The notes under the pieces were generated by a model. It made no database searches. It was not told the origin of the DNA and saw nothing but the letters and a program-made list of their open reading frames with translations. Below are positions 25,570-33,510 of a DNA stretch of 64,000 nt, piece after piece. The DNA comes from Mesorhizobium loti (GTDB lineage: Bacteria; Pseudomonadota; Alphaproteobacteria; Rhizobiales; Rhizobiaceae), in NCBI RefSeq assembly GCF_003148495.1, contig NZ_QGGH01000019.1, positions 23,801 to 87,800 on the forward strand, written 5' to 3'. Position 1 is the first letter of the stretch; every line of letters begins with the position of its first letter. The position numbers were made by a program, and so were the translations under genes.

Positions 25570-26412
25570 TTGGCCACGGAATTGCCGACCACCGATATCC
25601 GCATCAGCACTGAGGCGATTCGCCGCCGCAAGGCCGGCACGCCGATTGTCTGCCTGACCGCCTACACCTACCCCGTCGCCCGTCTGCTCGACGACCATGT
25701 CGACCTGCTTCTGGTCGGCGACAGTGTCGCCATGGTCCTGCATGGCTACAAGACGACGCTGGGCGCCTCGCTGGAGATGATGATCGCGCATGGCCAGGCG
25801 GTGATGCGCGGCTCGGCCAGGGCCTGCGTCGTCGTCGACCTGCCGGCTGGCACCTATGAGGCTTCGGCGACACAAGCCGTTGCCTCGGCGCGGCGGGTCA
25901 TCGACGAAACCGGCTGCCAGGCGGTGAAGCTCGAAGGCGGCGTCGACATGACCAGCCAGATCGCGGCCATCGTCGCCGCCGGCATTCCGGTGATGGGACA
26001 TATCGGCCTGCAGCCGCAATCGGTCGAGAAGGACGGCGGCTACAAGATCAAGGGCCGCACCGAGGAGGCTGTCGCGGCTTTGCTTCGCGATGCGCTTGCC
26101 GTCGAGAACGCAGGGGCTTTCTCGGTGGTCATCGAAGGCACGGTCGAGGCCGTCGCCGCCGATATCACCCGCCGCATCGCCATTCCAACCATCGGCATCG
26201 GCGCCAGCGGCGACTGCGACGGCCAGATCCTGGTCATCGACGACATGGTCGGGCTCACCGTCGACCGCGTGCCGAAATTCGTCAAGGAATATGCCGATCT
26301 GCGCAGCGTGATCTCGCATGCCGCCGAAACCTACGCGGCGGAAGTGCGAAGCCGGACATTCCCCGGCCCCGGCCATGTCTTTTCGGCGACAAAGAGCAGG
26401 GATGACGCATGA
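25570..26412 (+). CDS. panB: 3-methyl-2-oxobutanoate hydroxymethyltransferase
   Basis: First committed step of pantothenate synthesis: 5,10-methylene-THF and ketoisovalerate give ketopantoate. 280 residues with the metal-binding block LVGDSVAMVLHGYKTTL, the aminated KLEGG near 120 (AVKLEGGVDM), and PVMGHIGLQPQ, all family blocks. The start is TTG at 25570 behind a perfect AGGAGGT. It overlaps panC by four bases (ATGA), so the two are translationally coupled. GC-rich and normal for its neighbours. Confidence 0.96.
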   Translation: MATELPTTDIRISTEAIRRRKAGTPIVCLTAYTYPVARLLDDHVDLLLVGDSVAMVLHGYKTTLGASLEMMIAHGQAVMRGSARACVVVDLPAGTYEASATQAVASARRVIDETGCQAVKLEGGVDMTSQIAAIVAAGIPVMGHIGLQPQSVEKDGGYKIKGRTEEAVAALLRDALAVENAGAFSVVIEGTVEAVAADITRRIAIPTIGIGASGDCDGQILVIDDMVGLTVDRVPKFVKEYADLRSVISHAAETYAAEVRSRTFPGPGHVFSATKSRDDA

Positions 26413-27260
26413 ACCAACCCGTCGTCGTCGACAGCGTTGCCGCACTTCGCGCGCAAATCCGTGACTGGCGGCGCGATGGCCTTCGTGTCGCCATGGTGCC
26501 GACCATGGGCGCGTTGCATGACGGGCACATCTCGCTGGTCAGGATCGCGCTCGAAAGAGCCGATCGCTGTGTCGTGTCGATCTTCGTCAACCCGACGCAG
26601 TTCGCGCCGACCGAAGATCTCGACAAATACCCGCGCCAACTCGCCCGCGACCTCGACCGGCTGGGCGTGGCAAAAGCCGACCTTGCCTTCACACCGACAG
26701 TTGGCGAGATGTATCCTGCCGGCTTCGCTACAAAAATCTCGGTCGGCGGCCCCTCAGCCGGGCTCGAATCGGACTTTCGGCCGACCTTTTTCGACGGCGT
26801 CGCCACCGTGGTGGCAAAGCTCCTCCTACAGGCAACGCCCGACTGTGCGGTCTTTGGCGAGAAGGACTACCAGCAGCTTTGCGTCGTCAGGCAGCTCTGC
26901 CGCGACCTCGACCTGCCCGTCGACATCATCGGCGCGCCGACGATACGCGACGCGCATGGTCTCGCCATGTCGTCACGCAATGCCTATCTCAGTGAGGCCG
27001 AACTGACGATCGCCCGCCAGCTCAACGTGATATTGCGCAACACGGCAGTGGCCCTGGCGGCAGGCGCCGACCAGAGCGACGCAACCGAAGAGGCCCGCCG
27101 CGCCCTCGTCGCTGCCGGCTTCCAGAAAGTCGACTATGTCGAGGCCCGCGAAAGCCTGACGCTGGCACCTTGGCGTCAACACCGCGCAGGGCGCCTGCTC
27201 GCGGCCGCATGGCTCGGCAAGACCAGGCTGATCGACAATGTGGAGGTTGCCTCTACCTAA
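26409..27260 (+). CDS. panC: Pantothenate synthetase
   Basis: Joins pantoate and beta-alanine with ATP, giving pantothenate. 283 residues. Present: VPTMGALHDGHISLV (the pantoate/ATP HxGH-like motif), SIFVNPTQFAP, VFGEKDYQQL and the SSRNAYLS block. The start overlaps panB by ATGA. With panB it forms a two-gene pathway unit upstream of coenzyme A synthesis, which also serves the acyl carrier protein used with AccBC earlier in the window. Confidence 0.96.
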   Translation: MNQPVVVDSVAALRAQIRDWRRDGLRVAMVPTMGALHDGHISLVRIALERADRCVVSIFVNPTQFAPTEDLDKYPRQLARDLDRLGVAKADLAFTPTVGEMYPAGFATKISVGGPSAGLESDFRPTFFDGVATVVAKLLLQATPDCAVFGEKDYQQLCVVRQLCRDLDLPVDIIGAPTIRDAHGLAMSSRNAYLSEAELTIARQLNVILRNTAVALAAGADQSDATEEARRALVAAGFQKVDYVEARESLTLAPWRQHRAGRLLAAAWLGKTRLIDNVEVAST

Positions 27261-27295
27261 AGTGGATCGTCGATGCGGCGGCTTTCTGCCCGCGC

Positions 27296-27640
27296 CTACG
27301 GCTCTCCTATTCGTCCGCTGCTCCTGACGAACAATTGCCCCACGAGGATCCCGACAATGCCTGCGCAGGCTTTCACGACTGCGTCGGAAAGCTGCGCGTG
27401 GCGACCGGGATCAATGATCTGAAGCAGTTCCAATATGCCGGCGGTCACAGCCACGAAGATCACGGCTTGATACAGTCGATTGGGGAAGCCGAGCGCCAGG
27501 GCGAAGCCCAACAGGACATAGGCCAAGGCACGCTCAACATTCGCTTCGGCGATGTGCGGCCGCATCTGGATCGGCGACAAGGTCGCGAAAGTGATGATGG
27601 CGAGCAGCGCCAGCGCTAGAGTGCGGGACAGTTTGGTCAT
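27296..27640 (-). CDS. VanZ-like small membrane protein
   Basis: 114 residues with about three hydrophobic spans (LALALLAIITFATLSPI, ALAYVLLGFALALGF, LYQAVIFVAVTAGILELLQII), then a fourth (GIVGILVGQLF). The LSPIQMRPHI early block and ILELLQIIDPGRHAQLSDAVVKACAGIVG resemble the VanZ family of membrane proteins. Role outside vancomycin resistance is unknown. The start at 27640 has AAGG upstream; an earlier in-frame ATG at 27691 is possible but adds an unusual Cys-rich stretch. Confidence 0.78.
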   Translation of the reverse strand: MTKLSRTLALALLAIITFATLSPIQMRPHIAEANVERALAYVLLGFALALGFPNRLYQAVIFVAVTAGILELLQIIDPGRHAQLSDAVVKACAGIVGILVGQLFVRSSGRIGEP

Positions 27641-27742
27641 ATCCTTGCATATCCGTCGTGAGCCGGCACAGCAAATGCCGGGATGACGCATGGCCGGATC
27701 GCTGCCGCCATGCCGTGCTGCCCGCCGGTGGCTTTCGTCGAA

Positions 27743-28441
27743 CTATTCCTCGGTCGGCATATGCAGATACATAGACTGGATGCCGACCCGACCCGGCCCG
27801 GTGAACCGGTTGACGATAAAATTCATGTTGGCTCCGAAGAAGCCGCTCGACAGGCGGTCGATCTTGGTTTCCATCCTGACCGAGACATCCTTAAACAGCC
27901 AGCCACCCGGTTCGATGTCGATGGTTTCGCCGGCGGCGAGCGTCTTTTCGAAGACATTGCCATAGCCGTGCAGCCAGACGATGCCGTCGCCGGAATCGCC
28001 GCGAAAACGGTCGATGAAGAAGCCGCTCTGGCCAAACAGCATCGTCGCCAGGCCGCGCACCCGCTCGAAGGTGTAGTCGACATTGCCGGTGGCGGCGAGA
28101 AACTGGTGCTCGCGCACCTGGATCTCCTCGCCGTGCCTGAGATGGATCGGCACGATGTGGCCCGGCCCATCGCGGCTGAAGGCAACGATGCCCGCCCCCG
28201 ACGCCTCGGTGACGAAGATCTGCATGCCGGCCATCATGCGCTTCAGCGCACCCTTCAGCGATTTCAGGCCGATGGTGATGGTGGAATTCTTCCACAAAAG
28301 GATGTGGTGCTCGAAATAGACCGGCATCCGCGTCACGTCGACCGACAGCACCGGCACCAGTTCGCCCGCAATGTGATAGGTGACGCCGCCAAAGGTTTCG
28401 TCCGACACCTGTGTCGGCATCAGTTCCGGCAAGCTTGGCAT
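27743..28441 (-). CDS. AIM24 / TIGR00266-like protein
   Basis: 232 residues forming a predicted beta-helix of the AIM24 family: short glycine-rich repeats with SGFFIDRFRGDSGDGIVWLHGYGNV, MMAGMQIFVTEASGAGIVAFS and GGWLFKDVSVRMETKI. No signal peptide. AIM24 proteins are widespread, of uncertain function, and in yeast bear on inner-membrane organisation. I start at ATG 28441 because the GAGGGGG Shine-Dalgarno is better spaced to it than to the ATG at 28447. Confidence 0.86.
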   Translation of the reverse strand: MPSLPELMPTQVSDETFGGVTYHIAGELVPVLSVDVTRMPVYFEHHILLWKNSTITIGLKSLKGALKRMMAGMQIFVTEASGAGIVAFSRDGPGHIVPIHLRHGEEIQVREHQFLAATGNVDYTFERVRGLATMLFGQSGFFIDRFRGDSGDGIVWLHGYGNVFEKTLAAGETIDIEPGGWLFKDVSVRMETKIDRLSSGFFGANMNFIVNRFTGPGRVGIQSMYLHMPTEE

Positions 28442-28557
28442 GAACATCCCCCTCGCGCCGTCGCGTCCCTTGGATGCGGACGCGGGCTCAGGAAGCGTTG
28501 ATACGACTGCGGGGGCCGGTCAAATCAAAAACGCGAGACAATTGCCGGCCGGGCTGC

Positions 28558-29046
28558 CTATCCGAGCGGCTTCTCGAAACTCAGCGTCGTCGGCCTTGAG
28601 GTCTCATGAGTATCCGCGGCGGCGCTGACGGGCAAGAAACCCTTCGATCGGTAGAAAGCAATGGCAGCGCCATTGGCCTCCTCGACCTCGACACGCAGCG
28701 TTCGCGCTTCCGGGAAACTGGTTTCGACCTCGTCGAGCAGTGCTTGTCCAATCCCGCGCCTTTGGCAGTCCGGATGGACGTAGAGCTGGTTCAACAGAAT
28801 GACCTTCGCATCGGCGGTGGCCGCGGCGAAAGCCATGCCGCCGATGCGCTTGCCATCATCGGCCACCAGGAACTCCGAGTTCGGCCGTGTCAGCCGCGAG
28901 CGGAGCGAGGCAATCGAGTGCCATTCATCGGTGATCTCGGTGACTTTGGCAGCGCCATAGATGGCGTCATAGGTCGCATGCCAGGTTTCCACCAGCAGCG
29001 TCCGCACAGCGGCAAGGTCGCGCTCTCCGGCGGTGCGGACGAACAT
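28558..29046 (-). CDS. GNAT-family N-acetyltransferase
   Basis: 162 residues. Acetyl-CoA-dependent acetyltransferase fold with beta-strand 4 and the CoA loop as LYVHPDCQRRGIGQALLDEVE (Q-R-R-G-I-G pattern), followed by LRVEVEEANGAAIAFYRSKGF, a standard GNAT C-terminal block. Substrate unknown. It is the third gene of a minus-strand set gatB, membrane protein and this gene, 15 bases after the preceding stop, with GGGGAAAG before the ATG. Confidence 0.92.
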   Translation of the reverse strand: MFVRTAGERDLAAVRTLLVETWHATYDAIYGAAKVTEITDEWHSIASLRSRLTRPNSEFLVADDGKRIGGMAFAAATADAKVILLNQLYVHPDCQRRGIGQALLDEVETSFPEARTLRVEVEEANGAAIAFYRSKGFLPVSAAADTHETSRPTTLSFEKPLG

Positions 29047-29061
29047 GGATTCTTTCCCCGC

Positions 29062-29757
29062 CTATGCTGCGACCGGCTTGTGCCGGAAGTCGATCACGGC
29101 AAGCAGCACGACCCAGACCAGAAGCACCATGCTGCCCGGCATGTTGGCCGCCATGGCAGTGTCGGAGAAACCGGTTGCCGCGGTAGCGAAACCGCCGATC
29201 AGGACACCCACGGCGCCGGCGCCGCCAAGCGACGACAGCCACAACGGACTGTGCCTAGCCTGACGCAGGGCGACATTGGCGAGCAAAACCGTCAAGCCGA
29301 GCAGCATGGCACTGATCGCGGCAAAGCCGACTTCGATCTGGCGCACGGCGAAGGCGGCACTGAACAACGATGGTTTTGTCGCAGCATCAGCCATTGCCCA
29401 GGCATCGACCACCGCTTTCAGCGCAATGCCGTCGACGGCCTGCAAGGCAGCTGCCGCCGCCAGAGACGCTGCGCCGAATACGGTCGTCAGAAGCGCCCAG
29501 CCACGAAGCGGGCCGGCCGACGGACGGCCAAGGATGAGCACCAGGCCGGCGACCATAGACAGGACGCCGGCAAGCTGTGCCATGTGGCTGAACAGCCAGA
29601 CAGGGTCGGCGGCATATTCACGGAAGGCGCGAAGCGCATCATTCGGGTCTTCATGCATCGGATGAAGCAGCGTGCCGCCAAAAAGCAGCACGGCGCCGGC
29701 AATCAACAGAGCCGACGAGACGCTTGCCGGGTTTCCCGGGTTCGGGTCTCCGCTCAT
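29062..29757 (-). CDS. Multi-span membrane protein, function unknown
   Basis: 231 residues with about six hydrophobic segments (for example VSSALLIAGAVLLFGGTLLH, LAGVLSMVAGLVLILG, LTTVFGAASLAAAAAL, ISAMLLGLTVLLANVAL, GAGAVGVLIGGFATAATG and MVLLVWVVLLAVI). A conserved-looking HPMHEDPNDALRAF loop precedes the second span. The start overlaps the gatB stop as ATGA, so the two are coupled; the adjacent GNAT enzyme follows. I recognise no family; a role in gatB function is not implied by co-transcription alone. Confidence 0.86.
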   Translation of the reverse strand: MSGDPNPGNPASVSSALLIAGAVLLFGGTLLHPMHEDPNDALRAFREYAADPVWLFSHMAQLAGVLSMVAGLVLILGRPSAGPLRGWALLTTVFGAASLAAAAALQAVDGIALKAVVDAWAMADAATKPSLFSAAFAVRQIEVGFAAISAMLLGLTVLLANVALRQARHSPLWLSSLGGAGAVGVLIGGFATAATGFSDTAMAANMPGSMVLLVWVVLLAVIDFRHKPVAA

Positions 29758-31259
29758 TGATCCGCTATGCCGAGCTTAGTCTTCACCAGGTCGTTGACTG
29801 CTTGCGGGTTGGCCTTGCCGCCGGTCGCCTTCATCACCTGGCCAACGAACCAGCCGGCCATACTCGGCTTGGCGCGCGCCTGTTCGACCTTGTCGGGGTT
29901 GGCAGCGATCACCTCATCGACAGCCTTCTCGATGGCGCCGGTGTCGGTGACCTGCTTCATGCCACGGCTTTCGACCAGCTGGCGCGGATCGCCGCCCTCA
30001 TTCCAGACGATTTCGAAAAGATCCTTGGCGATCTTGCCGGAAATGGTGCCATCCCTGATCAGATCGATGACCGCGCCCAACTGGTCGGGCGAAACCGGAG
30101 CGTTTTCAATGTCTTTTCCGGCCTTGTTCAGCTGCCCGAGCAGATCGTTGATGACCCAGTTGGCGGCCAGTTTGCCGTCGCGGCCGGCGGCCACCTTCTC
30201 GAAATAATCGGCGATCGGCTTTTCCGACACCAGGATCGAGGCGTCATAGGTCGACAGGCCGAGCGACGCGATCAGCCGCGCCTTCTTGTCGTCGGGCAGT
30301 TCTGGCAATTCCTTGGCCAGTGCATCGACATAAGCCTGGTCGAATTCCAGCGGCAGAAGATCCGGATCGGGGAAGTAGCGGTAATCATGCGCCTCTTCCT
30401 TGGAGCGCATCGAACGCGTCTCGCCCTTGACGGCGTCGAACAACCGCGTTTCCTGGTCGATCTTGCCGCCATCCTCGAGAATGGCGATCTGCCGGCGCGC
30501 CTCGTAGTCGATGGCCTGGCCAATGAAGCGGATCGAGTTGACGTTCTTGATCTCGCAGCGCGTGCCGAACTCGCCGCCCGGCTTGCGCACCGAGACGTTG
30601 ACGTCGGCGCGCATCGAACCTTCGTCCATGTTGCCGTCGCAAGTGCCGAGATAACGCACAATGGTGCGCAGCTTGGTGACATAGGCCTTGGCTTCGTCGG
30701 CCGAGCGCATATCCGGTTTGGAGACGATTTCCATCAGCGCCACGCCGGAGCGATTCAGGTCGACATAGGACATGGTCGGATGCTGGTCGTGCATCGACTT
30801 GCCGGCATCCTGCTCCAGATGCAGCCGCTCGATGCCGACCTCGATGTCCTCGAATTCGCCCTGGCGGTCCGGGCCGACCGAGACGATCACGGTGCCCTCG
30901 CCGACGATTGGCTGCTTGAACTGCGAGATCTGGTAGCCCTGCGGCAGGTCGGGATAAAAGTAGTTTTTCCGGTCGAAGACCGACTTGTGGTTGATCTGCG
31001 CCTTCAGCCCAAGGCCGGTGCGGATCGCCTGCTTAACGCATTCCTCGTTGATGACGGGCAGCATGCCGGGCATCGCCGCATCGATCAGGCTGACATTGGC
31101 GTTAGGCGCCGCGCCGAAAGCGGTCGAGGCGCCCGAAAACAGCTTTGCTTCCGATGTGATCTGCGCATGGACCTCGAGGCCGATGATGATCTCCCAATCG
31201 CCGGTGGCGCCGGAAACAAGGCGCTTGGCGTCGGGCGTGCGGGTGTCGATGAGGGACAT
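29754..31259 (-). CDS. gatB: Aspartyl/glutamyl-tRNA(Asn/Gln) amidotransferase subunit B
   Basis: Part of GatCAB, which converts Glu-tRNA(Gln) and Asp-tRNA(Asn) to the correct Gln- and Asn-charged forms in bacteria lacking GlnRS or AsnRS. 501 residues: the kinase-like cradle (WEIIIGLEVHAQITSEAKLFSGA, FDRKNYFYPDLPQGYQISQ), YVDLNRSGVALMEIVSKPDMR and a C-terminal YqeY-like helical tail (about 400-501). The ATG at 31259 opens a normal GatB N-terminus. The gatC and gatA genes are not adjacent here. Confidence 0.96.
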   Translation of the reverse strand: MSLIDTRTPDAKRLVSGATGDWEIIIGLEVHAQITSEAKLFSGASTAFGAAPNANVSLIDAAMPGMLPVINEECVKQAIRTGLGLKAQINHKSVFDRKNYFYPDLPQGYQISQFKQPIVGEGTVIVSVGPDRQGEFEDIEVGIERLHLEQDAGKSMHDQHPTMSYVDLNRSGVALMEIVSKPDMRSADEAKAYVTKLRTIVRYLGTCDGNMDEGSMRADVNVSVRKPGGEFGTRCEIKNVNSIRFIGQAIDYEARRQIAILEDGGKIDQETRLFDAVKGETRSMRSKEEAHDYRYFPDPDLLPLEFDQAYVDALAKELPELPDDKKARLIASLGLSTYDASILVSEKPIADYFEKVAAGRDGKLAANWVINDLLGQLNKAGKDIENAPVSPDQLGAVIDLIRDGTISGKIAKDLFEIVWNEGGDPRQLVESRGMKQVTDTGAIEKAVDEVIAANPDKVEQARAKPSMAGWFVGQVMKATGGKANPQAVNDLVKTKLGIADQ

Positions 31260-31388
31260 TTTGGCCTGCGTATTGGAACTACGGATTATGCGTTTACGCA
31301 TATTTTGGTGTGCAACTTCGCTAGTGCAAACCGCCAAAAGAGACAAGCGCAAAGCCGCAGACTGGCCTTTTCAGCCGCTTTCGCCTAT

Positions 31389-31421
31389 TGGATGTCCATT
31401 CCAATGGAGAGTGGATGTCCA
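31389..31421 (+). promoter_or_regulatory. Twin TGGATGTCCA palindromes upstream of yjhX
   Basis: TGGATGTCCA occurs at 31389-31398 and again at 31412-31421, 23 bases apart (about two helical turns). Each is internally symmetric (TGGA/TCCA arms). They lie between the gatB start and yjhX and could be an operator for either gene. No regulator is identified. Confidence 0.4.
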
Positions 31422-31487
31422 CTTACGCTCAGTCCCGGTAAGGCCCTGACCTCCTAGCGAGGCAGGGCAGAAAACCTGAAACCCCGC

Positions 31488-31518
31488 GCCGCGAAGCTTC
31501 GCGGCGGCGGCATTTTTT
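31488..31518 (+). terminator. Terminator immediately upstream of yjhX
   Basis: The palindrome GCCGCGAAGCTTCGCGGC (31488-31505) is followed by a T run at 31513-31518, only about 22 bases before the yjhX start. A weaker hairpin (GCCCTG..CAGGGC) precedes it at 31443-31468. No plus-strand gene ends here, so this may end a short RNA or attenuate yjhX. Confidence 0.55.
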
Positions 31519-31540
31519 GTTTTCCCGGAAAAACTCTCCC

Positions 31541-31798
31541 ATGGATATTTCGCGCATAGAACAGCGCATCCTGCACCTGCTCGCGCAGGGCGGACGCATT
31601 GAAATAGAAAAGAACGAGAAAAAGCGGATCGCCTCCGTCAAATGCCTGACCCGCGATGGCTGGCACTATCCGGGCGTCGATCTCGACATGTTTCGAAAAC
31701 TGAAGCGGAAGAAGGCGGTTTCTTCGTCGGGAGGCGGACCCTACCGCATCACCCGGCGCGGGCTCGAACTCGTCCGTTCCGAACTCGACAACAGGTAG
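31541..31798 (+). CDS. yjhX: YjhX family protein (UPF0386)
   Basis: 85 residues. Clear match to the YjhX family: start MDISRIEQRILHLLAQGGRI, then CLTRDGWHY and PYRITRRGLELVRSELDNR, including the family's final LDNR. E. coli YjhX has been listed as the toxin of a YjhX/YjhQ toxin-antitoxin pair; YjhQ is a GNAT acetyltransferase, and no GNAT gene is adjacent here (the nearest is at 28558, beyond gatB). So whether it acts as a toxin here is open. The in-frame ATG at 31517 is less likely than 31541. Confidence 0.9.
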   Translation: MDISRIEQRILHLLAQGGRIEIEKNEKKRIASVKCLTRDGWHYPGVDLDMFRKLKRKKAVSSSGGGPYRITRRGLELVRSELDNR

Positions 31799-31807
31799 AT
31801 ACGGCTC

Positions 31808-31833
31808 CCGCCGGTCGGTTCTCCGGCCGGCGG
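31808..31833 (+). terminator. Hairpin after yjhX
   Basis: CCGCCGGTCGG (31808-31818) pairs with CCGGCCGGCGG (31823-31833), 11 pairs including one G-U, with a 4-base loop. It lies just after yjhX and before the convergent CBS gene; no T run follows. Confidence 0.55.
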
Positions 31834-31846
31834 TTCCCTTCACCGC

Positions 31847-32278
31847 TCAGGCGGTGGCGATATAGGCCCTGATCTCGTCGGCCTCGCGTTCGACATCCTC
31901 GATGCGGCGCTTGACCACGTCGCCGATGGACACGATGCCATCGAGCATGCCGTCCTTTTCCACCGGCAGATGGCGGAAACGGCCTCGGGTCATGATCTCC
32001 ATCACCTCGTTGACGGTGTGGTTTTCGTTGCAGATCTTCACCTTCGGCGTCATCGCCGAACGCACGGCGATATCGAGCGCGGCTCCACCTTCGCGGGCGA
32101 CAACCCGCACAATGTCGCGCTCTGAAAGGATGCCGACGATCTTGTGATCGCCATTGGTGATGACCAGCGCACCGATCTTGTGTTCTGCCAGGATGCGGAT
32201 GGCTTCGCTAAGCTTTTCGTTCGGCCCGAGCGTGAACACGTCATGGCCTTTTTTCTCGAGAATTGCCTTAACCGTCAT
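31847..32278 (-). CDS. CBS-domain protein
   Basis: 143 residues composed of two CBS domains. First repeat: LSEAIRILAEHKIGALVITNGDHKIVGILSERDIVR; second: VNEVMEIMTRGRFRHLPVEKDGMLDGIVSIGDVVKRRI. Paired CBS domains usually bind adenine nucleotides (AMP, ATP, SAM) and regulate a partner; with no other domain here the partner is unknown. GGAGGA-like sequence lies upstream of the ATG at 32278. It may be an energy-sensing protein, which is inference. Confidence 0.92.
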   Translation of the reverse strand: MTVKAILEKKGHDVFTLGPNEKLSEAIRILAEHKIGALVITNGDHKIVGILSERDIVRVVAREGGAALDIAVRSAMTPKVKICNENHTVNEVMEIMTRGRFRHLPVEKDGMLDGIVSIGDVVKRRIEDVEREADEIRAYIATA

Positions 32279-32365
32279 GGCGTCCTCCTCTGCTTTGCCT
32301 GCCGGTTCCTGCCCTGACCGGCCTTCACATAAGAGTGAACATCGTGCGCCGCGATCGGTTGCATT

Positions 32366-33121
32366 TCAAGTGCGGTCGTCGGTCTCCCATTCAGGCGCCT
32401 GCCATCGCCTGTCGAACCAGCGCAGGCCGAAGAAGCCCGCGACAAAGCCGCCAATATGGGCTTCCCAGGCGATCTGGCCGTCTACCCCCGGGGCAAAGCC
32501 GAGAAGGCCTGTGGCGAGATTGATGATCATCCACACGGCAAGGAAGATCACGACGCCGCGCAAGCGCAATACGAATGCGATCGGCAGCACAGGACCGGCG
32601 AAAGCCGCCTTGCCGGCCGAACGGTCGGTGCGGAAGCCAAAACGCGCCGCAGCCCCCATCATGCCTGATATCGCACCGGAAGCGCCGACCAGCGGCGCCT
32701 CTCCGTAAGGGTGCACCGCCCAGAAAAGCGCGACCGAAGCCAGCCCGGTCACGGCAAAGAACAGCGCGAACCAGAGCGTGCCGAGGCGATTTGCCAACGG
32801 CGAACCGAAAGCGGCGAGCCACACCATGTTGATGGCAATGTGGGCAAGGCCACCATGCATGAAGGCATAGGTGAAGGGTCGGGAAAACAGGAACCAGTCG
32901 AAGCCGTATTGGCCGGTGTAGAGAACAGGGATGAAGGCCCCGTCATACAGCAGTGTCATCTGCTGGGATTCGCTCAACACATACTGCTGCAGCAGATAGA
33001 CGGCCACGCAGATACCGATCACCGCCAGCACGACGGGCGGCAGATTGAACACCGGCTCGCGCCGCTGTGGCGGCGCGTCCTGGACCGGGTCGGCATCCGA
33101 GGGCGTTACCGGTTCACTCAT
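32366..33121 (-). CDS. Rhomboid-family intramembrane serine protease
   Basis: 251 residues, an intramembrane protease that cuts transmembrane substrates in the inner membrane. The catalytic serine sits in GASGAISG (S148) and the catalytic His is H222 in AWEAHIGGFVAGF; HGGLAHIAINM gives the conserved His-Asn pair before the first helix of the core. Six core spans are visible after a polar N-terminus of about 25 residues. The ATG at 33121 is preferred; a GTG at 33133 is also in frame. Its substrates are unknown. Confidence 0.93.
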   Translation of the reverse strand: MSEPVTPSDADPVQDAPPQRREPVFNLPPVVLAVIGICVAVYLLQQYVLSESQQMTLLYDGAFIPVLYTGQYGFDWFLFSRPFTYAFMHGGLAHIAINMVWLAAFGSPLANRLGTLWFALFFAVTGLASVALFWAVHPYGEAPLVGASGAISGMMGAAARFGFRTDRSAGKAAFAGPVLPIAFVLRLRGVVIFLAVWMIINLATGLLGFAPGVDGQIAWEAHIGGFVAGFFGLRWFDRRWQAPEWETDDRT

Positions 33122-33209
33122 TTGAAGTTGCACTCACTGCGGGATTCGGGATTCGAGCATCTAGATCACCGCGGACCGAACAGCAAACCGCGAATCGCTG
33201 GGCGCGAAT

Positions 33210-33246
33210 CAAAAAAGAAGCCGTTCAAGGTTTCCCTTGAACGGCT
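33210..33246 (-). terminator. Strong rho-independent terminator on the minus strand
   Basis: AGCCGTTCAAGG (33219-33230) and CCTTGAACGGCT (33235-33246) form a perfect 12-base-pair stem with a four-base loop. Read on the minus strand it is followed by TTCTTTTTTG. It lies 89 bases upstream of the rhomboid gene, so it does not end that gene; it must end a transcript that starts further right. Confidence 0.8.
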
Positions 33247-33440
33247 GGTCGAGCCCCCTGCTCCCCTAAAACTCTTGACTGAAGTGCTGCCGATCGTCGC
33301 GAAACGACCGCTTCTGGAGTGGTTTTTATGTGCCACGGGGCTCGCTTCGATGCAATGTAAACCACTTGTTAACCTTAACGACCCCGACCCGTGAACAAGT
33401 GTTAACGACGCTGGCACGCTTCCTGCTCCGCAACGCATGT
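33210..33440 (-). ncRNA. Candidate small RNA ending at the 33210-33246 terminator
   Basis: A good minus-strand terminator with no minus-strand protein gene before it implies a short transcript ending near 33210. The 5' end is not defined; I set the right limit before the PAS gene's leader. No known RNA family (6S, SRP, tmRNA, RNase P) was recognised by eye. The alternative is that the hairpin simply stops antisense readthrough. Confidence 0.3.
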
Positions 33441-33510
33441 AAGTCATCGGAGGGCGCCCTTCTGTTCACCGATGGGACATCAGACGACAGATTGCGCGGA
33501 GCAGCATAGC

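Larger units (their letters stand above)
33122..33510. other. Divergent intergenic region with an unexplained minus-strand terminator
   Basis: About 390 bases between the rhomboid gene (minus) and the PAS gene (plus). It holds the minus-strand terminator at 33210-33246, TTAA-rich sequence (GTTAACCTTAAC near 33366-33380) and otherwise no gene. The TTAA-rich part could bind a regulator such as CtrA, but the spacing does not match TTAA-N7-TTAA, so I do not claim a site. Confidence 0.4.

Noticed and set aside
33366..33385. Possible CtrA binding site in the TTAA-rich part upstream of the PAS gene
   Set aside because: Spacing between TTAA half-sites does not match TTAA-N7-TTAA.
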